Positions 25,967 to 32,141 of a stretch of DNA of 32,141 nucleotides are shown piece by piece. The notes beneath the pieces were generated by a model. That model searched no databases. It was not told where the DNA came from and saw only the letters and a list, made by a program, of their open reading frames with translations. The number at the start of each line of letters is the position of its first letter. The stretch's first letter is position 1. The stretch covers positions 1-32,141 of the forward strand of contig PNEW01000015.1 in the NCBI GenBank assembly GCA_002922725.1, read 5' to 3'. The position numbers were made by a program, and so were the translations under genes. This stretch comes from Verrucomicrobia bacterium Opi.OSU.00C (GTDB taxonomy: Bacteria > Verrucomicrobiota > Verrucomicrobiia > Opitutales > PNEW01).

Positions 25967-27251
25967 GCACCAAAACTATAGGTTCCAGCAATAAAACTAT
26001 GGTCCAAATAAAAAGACATAGTAATAAATCTACTTATGCTTTAATTATTGGCCTCATCGGACTTGCTATTTCGATAATCGGTTTATTTAAGGGCTTAAGT
26101 CAATCTGACCCTAGACCTCTACTAGGATGGTTAATAGGTTTTAGTTTCTGGTTCTCTATTTTGATAGGTAGCCTTTATTTTATAATGCTTTTTTATCTAT
26201 TTGATTCTGGTTGGTCTGTAATTGTTCGTAGACAGTTTGAACATGCCGTGTCAGGGTTAAAGTGGATCGCATTAATATTTTCTCCCTTATTAATCATCAG
26301 CTTATTTTACGATAAAGATCCTGGAATTCTTTGGGGTTGGTTGAATGAAGAAAAATTGCTTAAAAGTACTGAAGGTCATGGAGTCGATGTATTATACCAG
26401 GCTAAATCTCCCTACCTTAGTTCTAAATTTTTTATCATTCGGAGTGTATTTTTCTTTTTTATCTGGATTATATTGGCTGAAGTATTCCGTAATGTTTCTT
26501 TTTCCATGGATCGAGATGGCAATTTAAAGCATATTCGCCGTGGTAGAGTTTTTGCTTCTATTGGTGTAATAGTTACATCATTATCACTAACTTTCGCTTC
26601 TATCGATTGGTTAAAATCACTTGATTATCATTGGTTTTCTACAATGTATGGTGTATGGTTTTTCACATCTTCGATTCTGGCATCTTTAGCAACAATTGTT
26701 ATTGTTTGTTATCTATTTCAAAAACAGGGCCAATCCGGGAAAATATTCAATAACGCTCATTTTTATTACCTCGGTTGTTTGATGCTCGCCTTTACAATTT
26801 TTGGGCCTATATAAGTTTCTCACAATATTTTCTTGTTTATAACGCAAATATACCTGAGGAAACATTTTGGTACAATATACGGGAAATCAATTCTGATGGC
26901 ACTAAAAACTCATGGTGGTGGGTAAGTCTTGGGTTATTATTTTTTCATTTCTTTTTCCCTTTTTTGTGGCTCCTTTGGTATAAGAACAAATTTGGGCTAC
27001 GTATAGTCTTCATTTCTGCTTGGATATTAATCGTACACTTACTCGACCTATATTGGAATATACTTCCAAGTAAAATTCATTTGCCCACTGGTGATGTCAT
27101 ACGCCAATTTAATATTTCTTTCTGGGATATCAGTATGATTTTGGGGACAGGTGGTATTTGTCTTTGGGCTTATTTGAGAAGTATGGAAAAGCATAAATCC
27201 ATTCCGCTTCGTGACCCTCGCATACTTGAATCAATTAATGCCCATGAATAA
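25963..27251 (+). CDS. actF: Alternative complex III subunit ActF, second NrfD-like membrane protein (one frameshift)
   Basis: Polytopic subunit of ACIII, paralogous to ActC and proposed in the literature to take part in proton movement; about 429 residues when repaired. Conserved parts include WLIGFSFWFSILIGSLYFIM, SGWSVIVRRQFEHAVSGL, and after the break NANIPEETFWYNIRE, WWWVSLGLLFFHFFFPFLWL and LLDLYWNILPS. The frame is lost at a T5 run (26798-26802): six T's are needed to read AFTIFWAYISFSQYFLVY, so here a base is missing rather than added. As read it stops at 26814. The start is the ATG overlapping the actE stop, and the gene runs into the next small gene by 14 bases. Confidence 0.9.
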
Positions 27252-27603
27252 TCAACAATTAGAAAGTTCTAGTTTATCTAATTCATCTTCTTGGCTATCT
27301 ATTATTGGATGGGTTGGTGTTATCTCTCTTTTTTTAATCATTGTATTAATTGCATACTATCCCAATCGTCCCCCAGCAATAGGGGAAGAAAACATTAAAG
27401 TACGTCTTGAAAGGTTGAATAAAGTTGAATCAAAACAGCAAAAGATAATCACTAGCTATGGGTGGGTAAATCAAACTCAAAATATTGTCCATATTCCTGT
27501 GAAAAATGCCGCCATTTTATTAGTCGATGAACTTGAGGAATCTCAACCTCAAGAATCAAAAGTTAAAGCGTACAAACCACAAGTAATTGACCCTAATAAT
27601 TAA
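27238..27603 (+). CDS. Small membrane-anchored protein of the ACIII-oxidase cluster
   Basis: About 121 residues (119 if the second ATG at 27244 is used). A Ser/Asn-rich N-terminus is followed by one hydrophobic helix (WLSIIGWVGVISLFLIIVLI). A short periplasmic domain then contains ERLNKVESKQQKIITSYGWV and NIVHIPVKNAAILLVDELEE. Proteins with this TSYGWV/VHIPVKNA-type pattern occur between act and oxidase genes in Verrucomicrobiota and Planctomycetota, but I know of no demonstrated function. It overlaps the end of actF and is followed at once by ccoS, so it is part of the same transcription unit. A role in assembly or linking of the two complexes is only a suggestion. Confidence 0.7.
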   Translation: MPMNNQQLESSSLSNSSSWLSIIGWVGVISLFLIIVLIAYYPNRPPAIGEENIKVRLERLNKVESKQQKIITSYGWVNQTQNIVHIPVKNAAILLVDELEESQPQESKVKAYKPQVIDPNN

Positions 27604-27606
27604 TTG

Positions 27607-27846
27607 ATGGATTGGTATTATTATATACTCACCGGTTTTGTTCTTGCAGGACTAATTTTCATTTCTGCAGTATACGCTTTCCATTGGGCATTAAAAAATG
27701 GTCAATTGAAAGACCTAGAAAAAGGCGCATCTAGCATTTTTGATGATGATGAACCTTTAGGTGAACAAACTGATTATTCCCTATCAAAAAGTAATTATAA
27801 CTTGCACACAACTACTGCAAATGAGTCCAGTAAATTTATCCAATAA
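27607..27846 (+). CDS. ccoS: cbb3-type oxidase maturation protein CcoS-like
   Basis: 79 residues with one N-terminal membrane helix (YYYILTGFVLAGLIFISAVY) followed directly by FHWALKNGQLKDLEKGAS and an acidic patch (FDDDEP). This is the typical CcoS/FixS pattern of WALKxGQxxDLE plus DDD. CcoS is needed for cofactor insertion into cbb3 oxidase. The tail after the acidic patch is longer than usual, is low in complexity, and overlaps the start of ccoN by 26 bases. The ATG at 27607 is preferred to the TTG at 27604. Placement before ccoN rather than after ccoI differs from the classical ccoGHIS arrangement, and no ccoG, ccoH or ccoI is present in the window. Confidence 0.83.
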   Translation: MDWYYYILTGFVLAGLIFISAVYAFHWALKNGQLKDLEKGASSIFDDDEPLGEQTDYSLSKSNYNLHTTTANESSKFIQ

Positions 27847-29257
27847 TAAGATCAAACTAAGTGAGGTTGATCAGTCGATGAAATGGGCAGGCTTACTTTT
27901 TATCATATCAGCTACACTTTGGCTATTAGCTGGAACTGCTCTCGGGATGATTTCATCTTACAAAATGCATAATTCAAATTTTTTGGCAAACTTGGAATGG
28001 CTAACATTTGGACGAATTAGATCTGCACATTTAAATGCAGTAATTTATGGCTGGTGTAATAATGCTATATTTGCGGTTGGTTTATGGATCATGGCAAGGC
28101 TTGCTAGAACTAAAGTTCGTCACCTAGGATTACTTATTATCGCTGGGATATTTTGGAATATCGCGGTAACAATAGGAATTATAGGCATATTAACTGGTCA
28201 TATGACATCTGTTGAATGGCTCGAGATTCCTACCTATATCACTCCCCTTTTGGCTATCTCTTATTGTTTAATTGGCGTCTGGGGCATTATCGTATTTCGC
28301 GACCGCCAATCAGAACATATTTATATCTCACAATGGTATATACTCGGTGCATTATTTTGGTTTCCCTGGATATACTCTGTTGCTCAAATAATGATATTAT
28401 TTGAACCTGCTAGAGGAACAGTTCAATCACTAACAAATTGGTGGTTTGCCCACAATTTTCTTGGCCTTTGGCTCACACCAATGGGCTTGGCTGCGGCATA
28501 TTATTTTATCCCAAAAGTCATAGGACGACCAATACATAGCTATTACCTTTCATTTCTTGGCTTTTGGACATTAGCTCTTTTTTATAGTTGGGCTGGAGTT
28601 CACCATTTAATCGGTGGACCTGTCCCAGCCTGGGCAGTATCTTTAGGAATAACAGCAAGTGTTATGATGGTAATTCCTGTATTAGTTGCTGCTATTAATC
28701 ACCATATGACCGTACTAGGTCATTTTAGAGAAGTTATTGAAAGTCCTACACTTCGATTTGTTGTTTTTGGAGCTTTGTCTTACACCCTCGTTAGTTTTAT
28801 AGGTTCGACAATGTCATTACGTTCCGTAAATGAAATATCACACTTTACCCATTTGACCGTTGGCCATGCACATCATGGGGTATATGCATTTTTTACAATG
28901 ATCATGTTTGGAAGTATTTACTTCATCTTACCCCGACTTATACATCGAGAATGGCCTTCTAAGATCTTAATAACATGCCATTTTTGGTTTGCCGCTTTAG
29001 GTATCACTATAATGATTGTTGCCTTGCATGTAGGTGGATGGCTTCAAGGACTTGCAATGAATAATCCTGAATTACTTTTTATTGATGTAATGAAAGGGAC
29101 TATACCTTGGTTAAAAGCAAGGACTGTATCCGGATTTTTTCTTGCAATTGCCCATATCGCTTTTGCGATTAATGTTTTTTGGATCGTCTTATCTGTTAAA
29201 AATAAGCCGGCTGTAATTGGAACTAAAGCCCTCTTTACTTCACCACACGCAAAGTAA
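27821..29257 (+). CDS. ccoN: cbb3-type cytochrome c oxidase subunit I (CcoN)
   Basis: Catalytic subunit of the high-affinity heme-copper oxidase that reduces O2, 478 residues and about 12 membrane helices. Ligands are visible: low-spin heme b His70 in SAHLNAVIYGW, CuB histidines in WWFAHNFLG and in the HH of FYSWAGVHHLIGGP, with the cross-linked tyrosine six residues before that pair, and the heme b3/heme b pair in VGHAHHGVYAF. The ATG at 27821, inside the end of ccoS, is preferred over a GTG at 27761. The gene is free of frameshifts although it directly follows the damaged act operon. It is followed by ccoO after 9 bases. Confidence 0.95.
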   Translation: MSPVNLSNNKIKLSEVDQSMKWAGLLFIISATLWLLAGTALGMISSYKMHNSNFLANLEWLTFGRIRSAHLNAVIYGWCNNAIFAVGLWIMARLARTKVRHLGLLIIAGIFWNIAVTIGIIGILTGHMTSVEWLEIPTYITPLLAISYCLIGVWGIIVFRDRQSEHIYISQWYILGALFWFPWIYSVAQIMILFEPARGTVQSLTNWWFAHNFLGLWLTPMGLAAAYYFIPKVIGRPIHSYYLSFLGFWTLALFYSWAGVHHLIGGPVPAWAVSLGITASVMMVIPVLVAAINHHMTVLGHFREVIESPTLRFVVFGALSYTLVSFIGSTMSLRSVNEISHFTHLTVGHAHHGVYAFFTMIMFGSIYFILPRLIHREWPSKILITCHFWFAALGITIMIVALHVGGWLQGLAMNNPELLFIDVMKGTIPWLKARTVSGFFLAIAHIAFAINVFWIVLSVKNKPAVIGTKALFTSPHAK

Positions 29258-29266
29258 CTACAACTA

Positions 29267-29914
29267 ATGAATAATCTACCATTAACATTTTGTGGTATCT
29301 TTTTCACTCTTGCCGTTGCATGGGTCGGTATTGTTTTAACTAATCAAATTCAATATGGAGATTTAGAACCGACGACAGAACAGTTAGATCCTAAAACAGG
29401 TGGTCCGATAGAAGGAGATCCACTTTATCCTGAAAAACCTGTTGGGTTAGCTGAACAAGGGAAAAAAGTATACATGGATCTGGGCTGTATGTACTGTCAC
29501 ACTCAGCAAGTCCGCCGAAAAGACTTTGGTAATGACTATAACCGTTCTTGGGGAAAAAGACAATCTGTTGCTCGCGATTATATATACCAAAACCGTGTCC
29601 TTCTTGGTACAATGCGTACTGGTCCTGACCTAATGACAGTTGGAGAAAGATTACCGACCTCAGCTTGGCATCACTTGCATCTTTATAATCCGACTATCAC
29701 TTCGAAAGAATCTCTCATGCCGCCTTATTCTTTCCTTTATAAAAAACGCAAAATAAAAGGTTCTGAAACCTCAAAGTATGCGCTCAAACTACCACCTGAC
29801 TTTACTGTGGAAGAAGGTTATGAAGTTATCCCTGGCTACCGAGCAAATGCTCTTGTTGCTTATCTTTTGAGTCTAAAAATGTCCTATGATTTACCAGAAG
29901 CCCAAAGGGATTAA
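29267..29914 (+). CDS. ccoO: cbb3-type oxidase mono-heme subunit II (CcoO)
   Basis: Membrane-anchored cytochrome c subunit of the cbb3 oxidase, 215 residues. An N-terminal helix (about 8-26) precedes a periplasmic domain with one CMYCH heme motif at 74-78, embedded in the CcoO signature GCMYCHTQQVRRKDFGNDYN. Further typical parts are TMRTGPDLMTVGERL and SWAW-like SAWHHLHLYNP, and a methionine in SLMPPYSFL is the likely axial ligand. It relays electrons to CcoN. It sits between ccoN and the ccoP-like gene with short spacers, clearly in one unit. Confidence 0.95.
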   Translation: MNNLPLTFCGIFFTLAVAWVGIVLTNQIQYGDLEPTTEQLDPKTGGPIEGDPLYPEKPVGLAEQGKKVYMDLGCMYCHTQQVRRKDFGNDYNRSWGKRQSVARDYIYQNRVLLGTMRTGPDLMTVGERLPTSAWHHLHLYNPTITSKESLMPPYSFLYKKRKIKGSETSKYALKLPPDFTVEEGYEVIPGYRANALVAYLLSLKMSYDLPEAQRD

Positions 29915-29928
29915 ATTCTAAAAAAGAC

Positions 29929-30597
29929 ATGAAACATTCGCATGATCATACTAGTCTCGATTTATCAACCAATAAATCAGGATATTCTGATGATAAATTA
30001 AAAGATATTCATGTCCAATCGTTAAGAGAAAAACCAACAAAAGGTTTTCCTCTATTACCTATTTTCATGTTATTTCTTTTTAGTATATTGGTTTTCGGAT
30101 GTGCTATATACATAGCACTATATTCGGGAGGGTTTGATCCACTGATTTACAACGAACAATTAAAACCAGTAAAAAAGTTAGAATTAACTAATTCTACAGT
30201 ACCTTTTGACTACATAACACATGGCAAAAAAATATATAATCGAGATTGCGTTGTCTGTCATCAATCGACTGGATTAGGGGTTCCTGGAGTATTCCCACCG
30301 CTATCAGGATCAAAGTGGGTAACGGGAAATGTGCATCTTAGTGTTAATATAATCCTCTCAGGGCTTATGGGGCCAATTGAGGTAGGGGGCACCGTTTATA
30401 ATAGTGTTATGCCACCACTAGGCAGTCAACTTACGGATCGTGATATTGCTGGTGTTCTTAGTTTTATTCGTCAGGAATGGGAAAATAATGCTGTTGAAGT
30501 CTCTGAAGATTTGATTTCAAAGCTCCGCGAAGAACAGGGGTTGCGCGATACCCCTTGGACAATTGAAGAACTGTTATCCCTTTACCCTGAAGAATAG
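29929..30597 (+). CDS. ccoP: Mono-heme CcoP-like cytochrome c subunit
   Basis: 222-residue cytochrome c with a soluble N-terminal stretch containing a His-rich start (MKHSHDHTS), a membrane helix (about 44-64) and a periplasmic domain. It carries only one heme motif, CVVCH at 107-111, in NRDCVVCHQSTGLGVPGVFP, with a Met ligand in NSVMPPLGSQLTDRDIAGVL. Classical CcoP has two c hemes and is about 300 residues, so this is a shortened variant. Its place as last gene after ccoN and ccoO, and the similar cytochrome fold, support its role as the third oxidase subunit or as the electron entry point. The gene is intact, and transcription probably ends at the hairpin at 30618-30636. Confidence 0.85.
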   Translation: MKHSHDHTSLDLSTNKSGYSDDKLKDIHVQSLREKPTKGFPLLPIFMLFLFSILVFGCAIYIALYSGGFDPLIYNEQLKPVKKLELTNSTVPFDYITHGKKIYNRDCVVCHQSTGLGVPGVFPPLSGSKWVTGNVHLSVNIILSGLMGPIEVGGTVYNSVMPPLGSQLTDRDIAGVLSFIRQEWENNAVEVSEDLISKLREEQGLRDTPWTIEELLSLYPEE

Positions 30598-30617
30598 AAA
30601 GGTTATTTCTCTAGTGT

Positions 30618-30636
30618 TACTGTAATTATAACAGTA
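30618..30636. terminator. Bidirectional terminator between ccoP and the phosphorylase gene
   Basis: TACTGT and ACAGTA form a 6-bp stem with a 7-base AT loop in the 43-base gap between the convergent genes. A T-rich stretch (TATTTTAC) follows on the plus strand. The position between two converging stops supports the call more than the modest stem does. Confidence 0.5.
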
Positions 30637-30640
30637 TATT

Positions 30641-31978
30641 TTACGCAACCCGCTCAACAATAAGTTGTGGCGGATTGGGACGTTTAGGTGCTAAACGATA
30701 GGCACCTCGGAGATATTCAAGTGCATTTTCCATTCGTGATTCATCATCATAATGGATCATCATCAAGGGTTCCCCTTGTTTCATCTGTGTACCGACTTTA
30801 CGTATCTCTGAAACTCCAGAAGCAGTATTCCAAACTCCATCTTTATTTGTCGAAAGAAGCTGAACACCCCTTGCTATCATCCCCGCATTTATAGTATGGA
30901 CATAGCCTCGTTTGGGTGCTGGTAGTTTACGAATATATTTTGCTGTAGGGAATTTATCTGGGTCATCAATATACGAAGTGTCGCCACCTTGTGACTCTAT
31001 CATTTCTTTAAATTTATTAAAAGCTTTGCCATTCTGTAAATATTTTTGCACAGTCTGTTTCGCTGACAATGTTGATCCTGCTACTCCAGCTAGGCGAACA
31101 ATCTCCATACCTAACTTTAATACAATTTCCTTCAATTCAGCTGTTCCTTCACCTTTTAGCATTTTAATTGCATCTTTGATTTCTAAAGCTGTTCCAACTG
31201 TGTCACCTAAAGGTTGATTCATATCTGTGACTAGCGCTACACAGCGGCGCTTCATTGAGCGTCCCACTCGTGTGATTGAACGTGCTAACTGCCGAGCTTT
31301 TTCTACATCTCTAATAAATGAACCATTACCCCATTTAACATCAACAACCAATCCTTCTGCACCTTGAGCTAATTTTCGGCTTAAAACACTTCCTGTAATT
31401 AAAGGCAAACTTGGTATTGTACCAGTATTTTTTCTCATATGATAAAGAATCTCATCCACTGGCGCAATTTCTTTATGCTGCTTAACCATCGCACATCCAG
31501 TTTTCTTGATCTGTTGAACAAACTCTTTAAGTTCAAGTTCGGGGTTAAATCCAGGTATTGCAGCCAATTTATCTAAGTTACTAATAACAAATTCTTCATC
31601 TACCCCATTCATCATAGGCATAGCAACACCTGATGCAGCAGCTAATGGGGCAAGAACGAGCGATGTTATGTCTCCTACTCCACCTGTTGAATATTTATCA
31701 ATCTTAGGTTTTGTAATTTTTGATAAATCAATAACCTCACCAGATAACATCAATTCTTCAGAAAGTATAGCAGTTTCTTGAGCAGACATACCCTCAAAGT
31801 AAATTGCCATCGCCATCGCGGAAAGCTGATATTGGGGTAAAGATCCATCGATAAGAGAATCGACCACGTAGCGTATTTCTTCCTGAGTAAATTCGCCTCC
31901 ATCTCTTTTCTTCTCAATTAAAAAAGCAAAAGATGGTTTTACGAATTTACGTGGTGATATTATTTTCTTCCTCATCAT
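30641..31978 (-). CDS. Thymidine/pyrimidine-nucleoside phosphorylase homologue with replaced active-site motif
   Basis: 445 residues with the full fold of the thymidine phosphorylase/anthranilate phosphoribosyltransferase-like family. Conserved parts are QLSAMAMAIYFEGMSAQET, the phosphate-binding KYSTGGVGDITSLVLAPL, MRKNTGTIPSLPLITGSVLS, VVDVKWGNGSF, VTDMNQPLG and a C-terminal PYNP-type domain. The nearly invariant SGRGLGHTGGT block is replaced, at equal length, by N124-G-V-D-E-E-F-V-I-S-N134, so the active-site His becomes Phe130. The base-binding lysine (K190 in E. coli DeoA) aligns with R201, while R182 and S197 are kept. It is not a frame error, since flanking residues stay in frame. The canonical reaction is phosphorolysis of thymidine or uridine; whether this protein still does it is doubtful. 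Single gene, convergent with ccoP. Confidence 0.85.
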   Translation of the reverse strand: MMRKKIISPRKFVKPSFAFLIEKKRDGGEFTQEEIRYVVDSLIDGSLPQYQLSAMAMAIYFEGMSAQETAILSEELMLSGEVIDLSKITKPKIDKYSTGGVGDITSLVLAPLAAASGVAMPMMNGVDEEFVISNLDKLAAIPGFNPELELKEFVQQIKKTGCAMVKQHKEIAPVDEILYHMRKNTGTIPSLPLITGSVLSRKLAQGAEGLVVDVKWGNGSFIRDVEKARQLARSITRVGRSMKRRCVALVTDMNQPLGDTVGTALEIKDAIKMLKGEGTAELKEIVLKLGMEIVRLAGVAGSTLSAKQTVQKYLQNGKAFNKFKEMIESQGGDTSYIDDPDKFPTAKYIRKLPAPKRGYVHTINAGMIARGVQLLSTNKDGVWNTASGVSEIRKVGTQMKQGEPLMMIHYDDESRMENALEYLRGAYRLAPKRPNPPQLIVERVA

Positions 31979-32122
31979 ATAAATTCCTGTCTATTTTGAG
32001 ATGGAGTTAATATCATAAGATATTAATTATTAAGTATTAATAAATTTATTGTCGAGATTATTCTGTAGAAAAAACCTCATCTCTACAATGTTCCATCTCG
32101 ATGGCTAAGGCTACTATAATAC

Positions 32123-32141
32123 CTGTCTCTTATACACATCT
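32123..32141. other. Illumina Nextera transposase adapter (not genomic)
   Basis: The last 19 bases, CTGTCTCTTATACACATCT, are exactly the Nextera Tn5 mosaic-end sequence read into the library adapter. It marks the artificial end of the contig, so bases from 32123 on should be removed. The preceding 144 bases (31979-32122), upstream of the phosphorylase gene, are AT-rich with no visible gene and probably hold its promoter. Confidence 0.95.

Noticed and set aside
31565-31610. A local double frameshift as the reason for the altered phosphorylase motif
   Set aside because: The alternative frames of the segment do not encode GRGLGHTGGT, and the residues immediately before and after match the family in the same frame at the right spacing.
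1-32122. CRISPR arrays, tRNA or rRNA genes, prophage or insertion sequences
   Set aside because: No regularly spaced repeats, tRNA T-arm-like motifs, rRNA cores, transposase motifs or terminal inverted repeats were seen when reading the spacers.

Overview
The window is AT-rich (by eye roughly 35-40% GC), uses the standard bacterial code with TGA as a stop, and reads as a chromosomal contig from an aerobic Gram-negative bacterium, most likely Verrucomicrobiota (Opitutia-like). This assignment is an inference from gene content: a DUF5069 protein, an alternative complex III (act) operon leading straight into a cbb3-type oxidase, and a Kelch/mutarotase-sodium symporter fusion. No rRNA or tRNA gene, CRISPR array, phage or IS element was seen. 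The left edge cuts ruvA. The last 19 bases are the Illumina Nextera mosaic end, so the right edge is an untrimmed library adapter and not genome.

Layout. 1-1.7 kb: ruvA (partial) and a DUF5069 gene on the plus strand, facing ruvC on the minus strand. 1.8-3.8 kb: cysteine desulfurase and a TPR/LysM lipoprotein, minus strand. 4.2-8.8 kb: a minus-strand sugar ABC operon (lipoprotein binding protein, double-ATPase, permease) followed by an aldo/keto reductase; the permease carries a frameshift in an A8 run. 9.3-12.6 kb: an FMN reductase, then an ABC ATPase plus a binding protein with no permease beside them. 12.7-14.1 kb: hypoxanthine phosphoribosyltransferase and a SIS-domain protein. 14.1-18.8 kb: a probable catabolic locus with a Kelch-SSS fusion transporter, a 2-keto-4-pentenoate hydratase-like protein that appears to be exported, and a divergent aldolase-like TIM barrel.

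19.1-30.6 kb: the respiratory block. A small leader-like gene is followed by actA, actB, actC, actD, actE and actF (quinol:electron acceptor oxidoreductase), a small anchored protein, ccoS, ccoN, ccoO and a mono-heme ccoP-like gene. The expected electron path is menaquinol to ACIII, then its c hemes, then the cbb3 oxidase and O2. 30.6-32.0 kb: a convergent thymidine/pyrimidine-nucleoside phosphorylase homologue that has lost the family's core GRGLGHTGGT motif.

The most striking observation is that four of the six act genes (actB, actC, actD, actF) are interrupted by six small indels, all in homopolymer runs, within 5.2 kb. The adjoining oxidase genes are intact, and at least four A8/T8 runs in other genes of the window are also intact. 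Correcting the indels restores full-length, well-conserved proteins. Either this operon was inactivated very recently, or the assembly is locally poor, or expression depends on slippage. Reads would decide. The second strongest lead is the phosphorylase with the replaced active-site motif.
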